A stretch of DNA of 64,000 nucleotides from SKPT01 sp040905445 (GCA_040905445.1 JBBDRN010000025.1:1-64000); one strand, 5' to 3'. Positions 49,193 through 62,236 are shown, counted from the stretch's first letter. The notes: generated from the sequence alone by a model not told the origin. Program-made: numbers and translations.

Positions 49193-50084
49193 TCGCCGCC
49201 TCGCTCACAAAGAACGGCTGGGTCCAGGCGAACTGTTCGCCGTCGCCCCAGCACTCGAAGCGGAGATAGGTCTGTTCGGGGGTGCCGTCGACCTCGATCG
49301 TGGGGCCGTCGGCGACCTTGACGCGGCGGCCGGCGTCGGTGAGGGCGACGATGCGTCGGGCGTTGGGCGCGTGAATTCGGATCGTGGGGCCGACGACGTC
49401 GATGGCGTCGATGGTCACGCCCGTCGAGGCGTAGCAGCGCCCAAGCCGCAGGGCGTCGACGATGGCGTCCGCGCTTGCCTCCTGGACCCAGACGCAGGTC
49501 CAGCCGAGGCCGACGTCGGCATCGCTGTGGGAGTCGTCGGTGGCGATGCCCCAGACCCGTCGGCCGGCGGTCAGGAGGATGTCCCACTTGTTGGTGGCGT
49601 AGGGGCTGCCCTGGAGCCGGCCGATCGTGCCGTTGAAGATCTCCAGGCCCGTGTACCCGACCCACTGCTCCAATGCGTGGATGGGGCAGTGGTCGAAGCG
49701 GGCCTGCCAGTTGGGGTGGTTGGCGAAGATGAGGCCCTCGCCCGGCGCGGCCGCGGCGTTGAGCACGTTCTGCCGCAGCGGGTCGGGTTCGATGAAGCGC
49801 GTCGCGCCGACGTGCAGGAGGTGTGGGCCGCCGCGGCTGATCTCGTTGCCGGCGATGAGCGTCATGCCGCGCGCGTCCCACTGCTGGTGATCCGCAGCCG
49901 ACGTGAAAATGTCGTGGTCGGAGATCATGAGAAAGTCGTAGCCGCGGGCGTGGTAGTCGTCGATGACGACCTGCGGCTCGCGGCGGCCGTCGCTGCGCGT
50001 CGTATGAGCGTGGAGGTTGCCGCGCAGCCAGCGGCCGGCGGGCGGGAGGTCGGCGTAAGGGTGGTCGAGGTGCAGGTCGGGCAT
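49188..50084 (-). CDS. PHP-domain metal-dependent phosphoesterase, CehA/McbA-like
   Basis: 298 residues. PHP metal motifs: NLHAHTTRSDG, FLMISDHD, GNEISR, FANHPNW and IATDDSHSD. A beta-rich C-terminal section (about 205-298, IDVVGPTIRIHAPNARRIVALTDAG...FECWGD) follows, as in CehA-like members. ATG at 50084 has only a weak ribosome site; an ATG at 50138 adds 18 residues behind AGTAGG and is possible. Substrate unknown. Its stop codon belongs to repeat element 5. Confidence 0.87.
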   Translation of the reverse strand: MPDLHLDHPYADLPPAGRWLRGNLHAHTTRSDGRREPQVVIDDYHARGYDFLMISDHDIFTSAADHQQWDARGMTLIAGNEISRGGPHLLHVGATRFIEPDPLRQNVLNAAAAPGEGLIFANHPNWQARFDHCPIHALEQWVGYTGLEIFNGTIGRLQGSPYATNKWDILLTAGRRVWGIATDDSHSDADVGLGWTCVWVQEASADAIVDALRLGRCYASTGVTIDAIDVVGPTIRIHAPNARRIVALTDAGRRVKVADGPTIEVDGTPEQTYLRFECWGDGEQFAWTQPFFVSEAAT

Positions 50085-50240
50085 GGCTTGATTCGCGCTG
50101 TGGGGGGCGGGGATGTTAGCGGGGGTGGGAGGGTGCATCCTACTGAAAGCGGGGTGGGCCGGCAGGCGGTTGGCCGTGGACCCGGCCGCGCCGCGGCGCT
50201 AGGCTGATTCGGGTGCGACCGGCCCGCGGAGGGTTTTGCC

Positions 50241-50711
50241 ATGAGCGAATCATCGAACCGCCTGCTGCCCTATCTCGATCAGCACGACATCGAGTATGAG
50301 TTGATCCACCACCGTCTGGACTACAGCGCCCAGCGGGCGGCGGCGGACACGCACACGCCGGGGCGGGCGTTCGCCAAGGCGGTGATCCTGGACGTCGGCG
50401 GGCAGCCGGTGATGGCGGTGGTGCCCGCGCCGGAGAAGATCGACCTGGGCAAGGCGAGCCAGGCGCTGGGGGCGGAAGTGAAGCTGGTGGACGAGTCGAC
50501 GCTGGCGCGGATCTTTCCCGACGCCGAGGTCGGGGCCGAGCCGCCGTTCGGCAACCTGTACGACCTGCCGGTCTACGTCAGCCCGCACCTGGTCGATGAC
50601 GAGTCGATCACCTTCAACGCCGGCTCGCACCAGCAGGCGGTGCGCATGCGGTGGGAAGACTATGAGCGGATGGTCCACCCGCAGGTCGCGGACCTGACCT
50701 ACGAGGCCTGA
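50241..50711 (+). CDS. YbaK/prolyl-tRNA editing-domain aminoacyl-tRNA deacylase
   Basis: 156 residues, a stand-alone editing domain. Marks: FAKAVILDVGGQPVMAVVPAPEKIDLGKASQALG, with the conserved Lys in FAKAV, and PPFGNLYDLPVYVSPHLVDDESITFNAGSHQQAVRM near the C-terminus. Such proteins remove wrongly attached amino acids from tRNA. A one-base gap separates it from the next gene. Confidence 0.88.
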   Translation: MSESSNRLLPYLDQHDIEYELIHHRLDYSAQRAAADTHTPGRAFAKAVILDVGGQPVMAVVPAPEKIDLGKASQALGAEVKLVDESTLARIFPDAEVGAEPPFGNLYDLPVYVSPHLVDDESITFNAGSHQQAVRMRWEDYERMVHPQVADLTYEA

Positions 50712-50712
50712 C

Positions 50713-51840
50713 GTGGCGCATCGCATGGCAAGCCGGACGCTGGCGGCGGCGCTGGTGGCGGGCGTGATCGCGGGGGCGCTAACGTACGGGCCGCGGCGGG
50801 CCGAGGCGATGGAGGCGGACCAGTTCACGCTGCCGCCCGAGCCGCTGGCGGACCTGGGCCCGGAGCTGGACGCGAAGATCCGGGTGCATCTCGAAGCGAT
50901 CATCGACGAGCTCAACGGGCGGATCGACGAGGCGACGGCCCGCGCCGAGGCCGCGACGACGCGCGCCGAGCGCAGGCGGCATTCCCTGGAAGCCGCGGCG
51001 TGGCTGGCGCAGGACCAGGTGGCCCGGCGGGTGCGGCACCGCTTCGGGCACGGCTGGCCGGAGGCGTGGATGGAGGTCTACATCCGGCACGCGGATTTCG
51101 AGCAGGACGAGCCCACGCAGTTCGCCCTGGGCTACCACCGCTCGACGTTCGGCTTCTCGGCGGTGTGGAAGCCGCTGCTGGTCGTGGGCGTCTCGCCGAC
51201 GATCAACGTGCACGGTGCGCGGATGGGCACGGACAAGATCGGGCACTTCTTCGCGCAGGGCTACGAGTACCACGGCCGCTACGAGCAGGCGCGGGAGGCG
51301 GGCCTGGGCCGGGCCGCCGCCCGGGGCGTTGCCGCGGCGCGGGGCGTGCGGCAGGAGGCGACGTACTTCGGTTACTGGGTCAGCGGGACGTACTCCAACG
51401 CCGACCTGGCGGCGAACTACGCGGGCATGAGGTTCTACCGCAACCTGACGCAGCCGGTGACCATCGCCGGGCGCACGTACGCGCCGATGCTGGTGCGCGA
51501 CGACGGCCGCTGGGCGTTCAACGGTGAGGCGAGGCCGGCGCTGCTCGAGCCGTTCATGTCGGATCACTTCAACGAGGCGCTGAACCCGGCGCGCTACGAC
51601 GCGCCGATGCGCTGGTCGATCCGGCAGGTGCTGGCCAACGACGAGGACCGACGCGAGGCGTGGCGGGCGCATTACGGCCTGACGCGCGTCGAGGAGCAGA
51701 TGCGCACGCACGAACTCGCGGTGTGGCACGGCGAGGACTACGGCCACAGCGGCTTCGAGGACGTGCTCACGCCGGCGGACATGTTCTTTGACGAAAATGA
51801 GCTGGAGCAGGAGCGATCGCGGTTCGTGGACGCGCAGTAG
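50713..51840 (+). CDS. Secreted protein of unknown function
   Basis: 375 residues from a GTG with GAGG 6 nt upstream, one base after the YbaK stop (coupled); an ATG at 50725 is an alternative. A signal peptide is likely (MASRTLAAALVAGVIAGALTYG...AEA). A helical Arg/Glu-rich region (about 50-110) precedes a conserved-looking block, MGTDKIGHFFAQGYEYHGRYEQA (about 176-198) and TYFGYWVSGTYSNADLAANYAGMRFYRNL (about 217-245), with His/Asp/Glu residues placed as if to bind a metal. I do not recognise the family. Confidence 0.8.
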   Translation: MAHRMASRTLAAALVAGVIAGALTYGPRRAEAMEADQFTLPPEPLADLGPELDAKIRVHLEAIIDELNGRIDEATARAEAATTRAERRRHSLEAAAWLAQDQVARRVRHRFGHGWPEAWMEVYIRHADFEQDEPTQFALGYHRSTFGFSAVWKPLLVVGVSPTINVHGARMGTDKIGHFFAQGYEYHGRYEQAREAGLGRAAARGVAAARGVRQEATYFGYWVSGTYSNADLAANYAGMRFYRNLTQPVTIAGRTYAPMLVRDDGRWAFNGEARPALLEPFMSDHFNEALNPARYDAPMRWSIRQVLANDEDRREAWRAHYGLTRVEEQMRTHELAVWHGEDYGHSGFEDVLTPADMFFDENELEQERSRFVDAQ

Positions 51841-51858
51841 CGAGCGCCGCCGCCCCTC

Positions 51859-52437
51859 TCACCCCAACCCCAGCACATCGCGGCGCTCCTGCATCGCCTC
51901 GAGCACGTGGCCGACGTGATCCCAGAACCCGAGCTTGCCCTCGAAGCACGCGTCACTGAACCGGGCCGCGGCGCGCTCGGCTTCGTCGCGGTCGACACCG
52001 GCGGCAAAGCGGCGATCCTTCCATTTCTTCTTCACCGACTTGAGCCCGAGCTGGGCGATGTCCTTGTCCGGCCGCACGAGCGTCGCGGCGATGAGCAGGC
52101 CGGTGACCTCGTCGCAGGCGAGCAGGGCGAAGTCGATGTCACGTGCCGGCGCCACGCCCGTGCCAGGCTCGTTGTGGGCGAGGATCGCCTGCACGATGTC
52201 GTCGTCGATGCCACGCTCGCGCAGGATCGGCGCGCCCTTGACGGCATGCTCATCGAGCGTCGGGTGCAGCTCCCAGTCAAAATCGTGCAGCAACCCCGCC
52301 AGCCCCCAGCGGTCGGCGTCGGCGTTCAGCCGGGGGGCGTAGTGGCGCATCGCGGCTTCGACGGCGAGCATGTGCCGACGCAGGCCCTCGTCGGCGACGT
52401 GTTCGGTGACGATCTGCCAGGCGGTGTCGCGATTCAT
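51859..52437 (-). CDS. HD-domain hydrolase
   Basis: 192 residues. The HD signature is present: RRHMLAVEAAMRHYAP (His), GLLHDFDWELHP (HD), EHAVKGAPILRERGI and ILAHNEPGT (His), LLACDEVTGLLIA (Asp). Members hydrolyse phosphate esters of nucleotides or related molecules; the substrate here is unknown. Convergent with 50713 and 35 nt downstream of proC on the same strand. Confidence 0.9.
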   Translation of the reverse strand: MNRDTAWQIVTEHVADEGLRRHMLAVEAAMRHYAPRLNADADRWGLAGLLHDFDWELHPTLDEHAVKGAPILRERGIDDDIVQAILAHNEPGTGVAPARDIDFALLACDEVTGLLIAATLVRPDKDIAQLGLKSVKKKWKDRRFAAGVDRDEAERAAARFSDACFEGKLGFWDHVGHVLEAMQERRDVLGLG

Positions 52438-52472
52438 GGGATCCAGACAAGCAGGGGGGCGACGGATGGTTG

Positions 52473-53285
52473 CTACGCGCCGAGCTCGCGGGAGCGCACC
52501 GCGGCGGCGGCGATCGCCGCGACCACGGCGTCGCTGACGTGTTCGCGGTCGAGCTGGCTGATGGCCGCCTCGGTCGTGCCGCCGGGGCTCATGACCTTGC
52601 GCTTGAGCTCGCTGGCGGTGTCGGGCGACTCGGCGAGCAGGTGGGCGGCGCCGACGAGTGTCTGGCTGACGAGCGTGCGGCCGTGCTCGCCGAGGCCGAG
52701 CTCGCCGGCGGCGCGTTGCATGGCTTCGGCAAGGTAGAAGAGATAGGCCGGGCCCGACCCGGAGACGGCGGTGACGGCGTCCATGTGCCGCTCGTCGATG
52801 CGGATCGCCTTGCCGCCGGCCTGGAACATCCGCATCGTCAACTCATCATCGCCTGGCCTGGCGTCGGCGCCGAGGGCGACGGCGGCCATCCCCTGGCCGA
52901 CGAGCATGGGCGTGTTGGGCATGACGCGCACGATGCGCGCGGCCGCGCCGCCATGCTCGGCAAGATCCGCGGCGAGCCGGGCCGTGGTGACGCCCGCCAT
53001 CACCGAGACGAGGACGTGCTCTGGCTTGACGTGGGCGGCGAGGTCGCGCGCGACCTCGGGCCAGGCCTGCGGCTTGACGGCCAGGAGCACCTGGTCGCTG
53101 GCGCGGGCGACCTGGGCCAGGTCGTCGACCGCCTTGACGCCGAGCGTCTTCATCGCTTCGCGGCGCTCGGGCGACGGGTCGGCGGCGATGAGCTGGCGCG
53201 GTTCGAGGACGGCGGCGCGCAGCGCGGCGGTGACGATCGCCGTCGCCATGTTGCCCGCGCCGATGAGTCCAAGGGTGTAGGCCAT
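52473..53285 (-). CDS. proC: Pyrroline-5-carboxylate reductase
   Basis: 270 residues. NAD(P)-binding LGLIGAGNMATAIV, the AVKPQAWPEVA segment, RVMPNTPMLVGQGMAAVA, and the C-terminal signature AVSGSGPAYLFYLAEAM and VMSPGGTTEAAISQLD are complete. Last step of proline synthesis. Upstream is tyrA on the same strand, 61 nt away. Confidence 0.96.
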   Translation of the reverse strand: MAYTLGLIGAGNMATAIVTAALRAAVLEPRQLIAADPSPERREAMKTLGVKAVDDLAQVARASDQVLLAVKPQAWPEVARDLAAHVKPEHVLVSVMAGVTTARLAADLAEHGGAAARIVRVMPNTPMLVGQGMAAVALGADARPGDDELTMRMFQAGGKAIRIDERHMDAVTAVSGSGPAYLFYLAEAMQRAAGELGLGEHGRTLVSQTLVGAAHLLAESPDTASELKRKVMSPGGTTEAAISQLDREHVSDAVVAAIAAAAVRSRELGA

Positions 53286-53346
53286 GTGGTGTCCCGAGGT
53301 GCGCCCCGGCCGCCGAGTTTACCCGGCGCGGCAGCGCGACGGGTGG

Positions 53347-54246
53347 TCAGGCTGGGCCGTCCCACGCGTCGCGGGCGGCCCGGCGGGCCTCGAGCCAGGC
53401 GAGGAGAGTCGGGCGGTCGCCCGCCTGGAGGAGGCGATCCAGTTCGTCGAGCCGGCCGCGCATGGCGGCGAGGGCGTCGCGCATGGCGTCGCGGTTGGCG
53501 ATGAGGATGTCGGCCCGCATGGGCGGATTGGAGCTGGCCAGGCGCGTGGTGTCGCGGAAGCCCGTCGAGGCGATGGCCCACCCGCCGCGGTCCTCGGTGA
53601 CGGCGACGAGCATGGCGGCCATCGCGTGGGGCAGGTGGCTGATCGTCGCGGTCTGCTGGTCGTGCTCGTCGGGCGAGAGGCACACGAGGCGCATACCGAG
53701 CGTCTGCCAGAGGTTGAGCACCATTTCGAGGGCGTCGGCGTCGGTGTCGCGGTCCGGGGTGAGGATGCAGGGCTTGCCGGTGAAGAGGTCGGCGCGGGCG
53801 GCGACGGGGCCCTGCTGCTCGCTGCCCGCCATCGGGTGGGAGCCGACGAACAACTCCGGCCGGGGCAGGTGCTTGCGAGCCGCGTCGAGCACGCTGCGCT
53901 TGGTCGAGCCGACGTCGGTGACGACCGGGTGGGCGGCAGCGCCTGACAGGGCCTGGCCGAGGGCGTGGAAGACGGCCTCCATCTGGCCGAGGGGCACGGC
54001 GGCGACGACGAGGTCGCTGCCGGCGAGGGCGTCGTCAAGCCGGGTGGTGCCGACGTCGATGGCGCCCGTGGCGAGGGCCTCGTCGAGCGGCTCCTGCCGC
54101 CGGGCGTAGCCGACCACCCGCCCCGCCGCCACATGCCCCGCCACGCGGGCGGCCCCCGCCGCGGCGGCGGCCTTGGTGGCCAGCCCGAGGCTCGCCCCCA
54201 GCAGGCCGGTGCCGAGGATGGCCATCTGCTTGACATCGGCGTTCAT
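53347..54246 (-). CDS. tyrA: Prephenate/arogenate dehydrogenase
   Basis: 299 residues. NAD-binding MAILGTGLLGASLGLATK, then VTDVGSTKRSVLDAA, the substrate-binding FVGSHPMAGSEQQGPVAA and ATISHLPHAMAAML with the catalytic His, followed by the helical C-domain. ATG at 54246 has GGAGG 10 nt upstream. The frame remains open far upstream but overlaps accA on the other strand and is not coding. No ACT domain, so no built-in tyrosine feedback site. Confidence 0.93.
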   Translation of the reverse strand: MNADVKQMAILGTGLLGASLGLATKAAAAAGAARVAGHVAAGRVVGYARRQEPLDEALATGAIDVGTTRLDDALAGSDLVVAAVPLGQMEAVFHALGQALSGAAAHPVVTDVGSTKRSVLDAARKHLPRPELFVGSHPMAGSEQQGPVAARADLFTGKPCILTPDRDTDADALEMVLNLWQTLGMRLVCLSPDEHDQQTATISHLPHAMAAMLVAVTEDRGGWAIASTGFRDTTRLASSNPPMRADILIANRDAMRDALAAMRGRLDELDRLLQAGDRPTLLAWLEARRAARDAWDGPA

Positions 54247-54309
54247 GAGTGGGCATCCTCCTTGTCGATCGTTAACATAACACGTTGACCTCCGCCACCC
54301 CGTGTTCCC

Positions 54310-55341
54310 ATGACCGCCATCAACACGCCCACGACGATTCACGAGCTGGAGTTTGAGCGGCCGCTGAGCGCCCTGGAGCGGCAGATCGCCGAGCTCGAGC
54401 CCGCCTCCGCCTCGGCGGCCGACGGCCAGAGCGTCGACATCGCCGCCGAGGTCCGCGAGCTGCGCCAGTCGCACACGGCCATGCTCAAGAAGATCTACGC
54501 CAACCTGAGCGCCTGGAACACGGTCAAGGTCGCCCGGCATCCCAACCGGCCGCAGGCGGTCGACTACATCCACACCTTCGTCAAGGACTTCACCGAGCTG
54601 CACGGCGACCGGCGCTACGGCGACGACCCGGCGATCATCACCGGGTTCGGGCGCATCGGCACGCACAAGGTGCTGGTCGTGGCCCACAACAAGGGCAAGG
54701 ACACGCGCGAGCGCATCGCCTGCCACTTCGGCTGCGCCCACCCGGAGGGGTACCGCAAGGCGCTGCGCTGCATGAAGCTGGCGGAGAAGTTCAAGCTGCC
54801 GGTCGTGAGCCTGATCGACACGCCGGGGGCATACCCGGGCATCGGCGCCGAGGAGCGGGGCCAGGCGGAGGCGATCGCCGTCAACCTGCGCGAGATGAGC
54901 CGGCTGAAGACGCCGATCCTGGCGGTGGTGATCGGCGAGGGGGCGTCGGGCGGGGCGCTGGGCATCGGGGTGGCGGATCGGCTGGCGATGATGCAGTACG
55001 CCTGGTACAGCGTGATCAGCCCGGAGGGTTGCGCGGCGATCCTGTGGAAGACGGCGAATCTCGAGACGAACGCCGCCGCCGCCGCCGCGTTGAAGCTCAC
55101 GGCGACAGACAACCTCGCTCACGGGACGATCGACGAGGTGATCGAGGAGCCGCTCGGGGCCGCGCATCGCAACCCCGCAGCCGCGGCGGATCGGCTGGAG
55201 AAGTGGCTGGCGCGGCAGATTCGCGAGCTCAAGCGGCTGCCGGTGGACAAGCTCGTGGCCCAGCGGTACGAGCGTCTGCGCCGCATCGGCGCTTGCAGCG
55301 AGGCGCAGGCCCCGTCCGGCGTGCCGGCGGTGTCCGTCTAG
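54310..55341 (+). CDS. accA: Acetyl-CoA carboxylase carboxyltransferase subunit alpha
   Basis: 343 residues. ELEFERPLSALERQIAEL start, FTELHGDRRYGDDPAIITGFGRIG, GCAHPEGYRKALRCMKLAEKF, LIDTPGAYPGIGAEERGQAEAIA and VIGEGASGGALGIGVAD are all diagnostic of AccA. Transfers the carboxyl group from biotin to acetyl-CoA. No accD is adjacent. Divergent from tyrA over 63 nt. Confidence 0.97.
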   Translation: MTAINTPTTIHELEFERPLSALERQIAELEPASASAADGQSVDIAAEVRELRQSHTAMLKKIYANLSAWNTVKVARHPNRPQAVDYIHTFVKDFTELHGDRRYGDDPAIITGFGRIGTHKVLVVAHNKGKDTRERIACHFGCAHPEGYRKALRCMKLAEKFKLPVVSLIDTPGAYPGIGAEERGQAEAIAVNLREMSRLKTPILAVVIGEGASGGALGIGVADRLAMMQYAWYSVISPEGCAAILWKTANLETNAAAAAALKLTATDNLAHGTIDEVIEEPLGAAHRNPAAAADRLEKWLARQIRELKRLPVDKLVAQRYERLRRIGACSEAQAPSGVPAVSV

Positions 55342-55649
55342 CTCTTTGTCCGAAGGCCGCGGCGCGCGGGCGTGCCGCCCGACCCAACTCAAGCTTTTCG
55401 AGATACGTTCCCGCGGGGCGTGGTCGGGTTAACCACATGCCCCGGCCATGCTTAGCCGCGCGAGGCGGGCACCGGTGGCGGCGGGGGCCCGGCCGGTTTC
55501 GCAGAATCGCGAACCGGGGGTTGATCCGGCTGGTACCGAGTGCGATGAGTTGCCAACCAGGCGTTTTCGCGTGAGCGGGCGTCGGCCTTGCATGGTGTGG
55601 AGCCGACCCCGCGGCGTTGTTTTTCGAGAGAGTTAAGGAGCAGAAGATC
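55342..55649. other. Gene-free region upstream of the small lipoprotein gene
   Basis: No gene recognised in 308 nt. The only structure noted is a hairpin at 55492-55517 (CCGGTTTCGC, loop, GCGAACCGG) after accA. No T run follows. Confidence 0.45.
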
Positions 55650-55883
55650 ATGTTGCGATTCTGGACACAGCCGACGATGTTTCTCGCCCCGGCCCTGCTG
55701 GCGGGTGCGATGCTGGCGGGTGGATGCGATGGGATGGACGAGGATCCTGCCGCGCCGCCACCGCCGGAGAATGGGTTTACGGACCCGGTGGGCGAGCCGC
55801 TGGAGCCCGTGCAGCCTGAGCAGCCGGAGGAGACGGTGGAGCCGACGCCGGAGGATCCCGCTGATTTCGAGCTGCCGGAGTGA
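55650..55883 (+). CDS. Small acidic proline-rich lipoprotein, function unknown
   Basis: 77 residues. ATG at 55650 has AAGGAG 9-10 nt upstream. The signal ends in lipobox LAGGC (C26). The mature part is nearly all Pro, Glu and Asp (VQPEQPEETVEPTPEDPADFELPE), with no fold predicted. A surface spacer or charge layer is the most one can say. It precedes the Skp-like gene by 162 nt. Confidence 0.75.
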   Translation: MLRFWTQPTMFLAPALLAGAMLAGGCDGMDEDPAAPPPPENGFTDPVGEPLEPVQPEQPEETVEPTPEDPADFELPE

Positions 55884-56045
55884 TTGGTCCATGCCATGCG
55901 GCCGGGGGGGCGATGGACGGCCCCGTGCCCGGTCGATGGTTGGGGGCTATGCTTTGAGCGGGTGGTGGTGGGGTGATGGCGGGGGATTGAGTGGATCGAG
56001 CGTTTATTTCAGGGACACCCGTGTTTTCCAGTTTGGAGCTTTTCG

Positions 56046-56660
<615 letters not shown>

Positions 56661-56687
56661 TCCAGGTCGACGGCAGACGCACGCAAG

Positions 56688-56716
56688 GGGCGGGCCGAAC
56701 TCGGCTCGCCCTTTTT
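56688..56716 (+). terminator. Rho-independent terminator after the Skp-like gene
   Basis: GGGCGGGCCGA (56688-56698), 2-nt loop, TCGGCTCGCCC (56701-56711), then TTTTT. One mismatch in an 11-bp GC-rich stem; 28 nt after the stop codon. It is the clearest intrinsic terminator in the window. Confidence 0.88.
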
Positions 56717-56747
56717 CGTGCGCGGGGGGGCGGCGGGCGGCGGGCGG

Positions 56748-56969
56748 TCAAGTGACGTTGCGTGCAGGCTTTGCGGGCGTCTGGGTGAGGCCGGCGAGGC
56801 GTTCGCGCTTGATCAGGCGGCGCACGGCCCAGTTGGGGTCGGGGCCCTCGCCGAGGTCGCGCAGCGGCCGGCCGTGGCCGGGCAGGTTGTCGAAGTCGCC
56901 GGCCTCTCGGGCCTGGCGGATCTTTTCGTCGGCGGCGAGCTGGATGGCGCGTTCGCTGAAGAGGTTCAT
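56748..56969 (-). CDS. DUF1992 (DnaJ-C28 homology) domain protein
   Basis: 73 residues. Family pattern AIQLAADEKIRQAREAGDFDNLPGHGRPLRDL (8-39) followed by a basic helix (RRLIKRERLAG). Role unknown; members occur alone in many bacteria. ATG overlaps the stop of the upstream membrane protein by 4 nt (ATGA), so the two are co-expressed. Confidence 0.85.
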   Translation of the reverse strand: MNLFSERAIQLAADEKIRQAREAGDFDNLPGHGRPLRDLGEGPDPNWAVRRLIKRERLAGLTQTPAKPARNVT

Positions 56970-57304
56970 CGGGTCTTCTCGTCGGAGCGGGTGGCGGGGC
57001 GAGGACGGGCGATTTTAGAGCGAAGCCAGACGGCTGGCCAGAAGAGCGCGTTGGCGAGGCAGAACTGGAGCAGGAGTATGATGATGAAGACGCCCAGGGG
57101 CGAGTAGAGCCAGTCGGCACCGGTCGGGTCGCGCCGGATCGAGCGGCCGGGGGCATCCTCGGGCGGCTCGGGCGGCTGATACCAGTCCAGAAGCCAGAAG
57201 AGGAGGATCAGCGCCGCCATGATCGAGGCGATGCCCAGCCAGTAACCGCGGCGGGAGACGGACTCGAAGACGGAGCGGCGGGGGGTCGCGGGGGTGGGGG
57301 TCAT
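56966..57304 (-). CDS. Small two-helix membrane protein, function unknown
   Basis: 112 residues with membrane helices at about 22-41 (YWLGIASIMAALILLFWLLDW) and 68-93 (SPLGVFIIILLLQFCLANALFWP). Between them is a Pro/Glu/Arg loop. No family recognised. Upstream and coupled partner of the DUF1992 gene. Confidence 0.72.
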   Translation of the reverse strand: MTPTPATPRRSVFESVSRRGYWLGIASIMAALILLFWLLDWYQPPEPPEDAPGRSIRRDPTGADWLYSPLGVFIIILLLQFCLANALFWPAVWLRSKIARPRPATRSDEKTR

Positions 57305-57673
57305 GGCTTAAAATTGGTCTGTGGCGTGGGTTAGGGGCACGTCCGGGCGTGGGGGGCGGGTTGATCCGGCCCTTCGCTTGCGGCCTCGCTCAGGAACCGG
57401 CGTTGAAAAATCACGCATGAAATGCAAGACAGGCACGGTGGGGGGGCCGGAGCGTGGCATCGGGGTGCGTGGTGTGGCGGGGGTGGTGGTTGGGCTGCGG
57501 GCAAAGCGAGGGCCAAAACGGGGGCGAAATTTTTTTTCGGGTTACCCAGCTTGTGGGCGCGGTCCATATTCGCTATAGTACTGTGTTCGCGGCGTAGCGA
57601 GGCTGGGTTGGGGCCCGAAAATCCCTGCACAACCTGACTAGAACCCTATCCCCCAGGCAAATCGAGGACGTCG
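57305..57673. other. Gene-free region upstream of rpoB
   Basis: 369 nt without a recognisable gene. It holds an A/T-rich tract (TTTTTTTT near 57530) in GC-rich surroundings and the promoter at 57551-57579. The predicted rpoB leader is about 87 nt. No ribosomal protein gene precedes rpoB. Confidence 0.5.
57551..57579 (+). promoter_or_regulatory. Putative sigma70-type promoter of rpoB
   Basis: TTGTGG (57551-57556), 17-nt spacer, TATAGT (57574-57579). Five of six matches in the -10 and four of six in the -35. The upstream A/T-rich tract could act as an UP element. Confidence 0.68.
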
Positions 57674-61468
<3,795 letters not shown>

Positions 61469-61482
61469 TGGGGGCGTGATGG

Positions 61483-61863
61483 ATGGCTGACTGGGGCATG
61501 CTGGCGCAGGAGAACCTTGGCGCGGCGGGTGAGTTGTTGCGGAGCGGCCGGTTTCGGAGCAGTGTGAGCCGAGCGTACTACGCGGCGTTTTCGGCCGCAG
61601 CGCTAGAGCTTGAGGCTGTGAGGACGACGTTTCCACGGGACTGGGATGGGCCTGCGCATGCGAGCGTGCCGAAGCTGATCGAGCGTCGCCTGACGCACCT
61701 GCCCGCGAGCCGGCGGCACGACGCAAAGCGCTCGATGAGATTGCTGTACAACGCTCGACTCGGAGCAGATTACATGCCTTGGCAACACTTTGAGCGCAAG
61801 GATGCGTCCGAGGCATTGAAGCACGCCACCTTGGTGTTTCGCCGCCTGGAGGTGAAATTGTGA
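61483..61863 (+). CDS. HEPN-domain protein inserted between rpoB and rpoC
   Basis: 126 residues, all helical. The segment RFRSSVSRAYYAAFSAAALELEAV (23-46) is the signature of small HEPN/UPF0332 proteins. HEPN proteins include RNase toxins with an Rx4-6H motif and nucleotidyltransferase partners; that motif is not clear here (only RRLTH near 70-74), so activity is uncertain. It starts 14 nt after rpoB and its stop overlaps the next gene's GTG by 4 nt. Base composition is visibly lower in G+C than rpoB and rpoC, suggesting transfer. Confidence 0.75.
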   Translation: MADWGMLAQENLGAAGELLRSGRFRSSVSRAYYAAFSAAALELEAVRTTFPRDWDGPAHASVPKLIERRLTHLPASRRHDAKRSMRLLYNARLGADYMPWQHFERKDASEALKHATLVFRRLEVKL

Positions 61864-62141
61864 GCGCCTTCACGGAACTTACTGAGACTCAAGTCCGGGC
61901 GATTGCGCAGCGACACATTGAGGCGAATCAGGCGCCCGACTACGAGATCGTGATTACAGGAATTCACGCAAGCGAATCTTTGCAGGAGTGGGTCGTCTTC
62001 GTCAAGAGCGAACCCGAGGACGTCAGTGGAATGGACTTCGCCCGCCGATTGGCTGACATCGAGGAGAAGATCCAGGGCGAAGCCGGCGACGTCATCATCC
62101 TGCACGTGTCCTTGCAGTGGCAAGATGAATCCGGCGGGTAG
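61860..62141 (+). CDS. Small protein of unknown function, partner of the HEPN gene
   Basis: 93 residues from a GTG inside the HEPN stop (GTGA overlap). Predicted alpha-beta: an N-terminal helix (ETQVRAIAQRHIEAN), strands YEIVITGIHASESLQEWVVFVKS, a helix (DFARRLADIEEKIQGEA) and a final strand DVIILHVSLQWQ. No family recognised. As in many toxin-antitoxin pairs, the two genes are overlapping and small, but neither role is shown. A/T-richer than its neighbours. Confidence 0.7.
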   Translation: MSAFTELTETQVRAIAQRHIEANQAPDYEIVITGIHASESLQEWVVFVKSEPEDVSGMDFARRLADIEEKIQGEAGDVIILHVSLQWQDESGG

Positions 62142-62236
62142 ACACAACCGGGCGACGCACTGCAACCCGGCTTACAACCGCCGTCGGCTTATTTGAATCG
62201 ACACCCGAATCGCTCACCCAGGAGCGTGACAGAATT

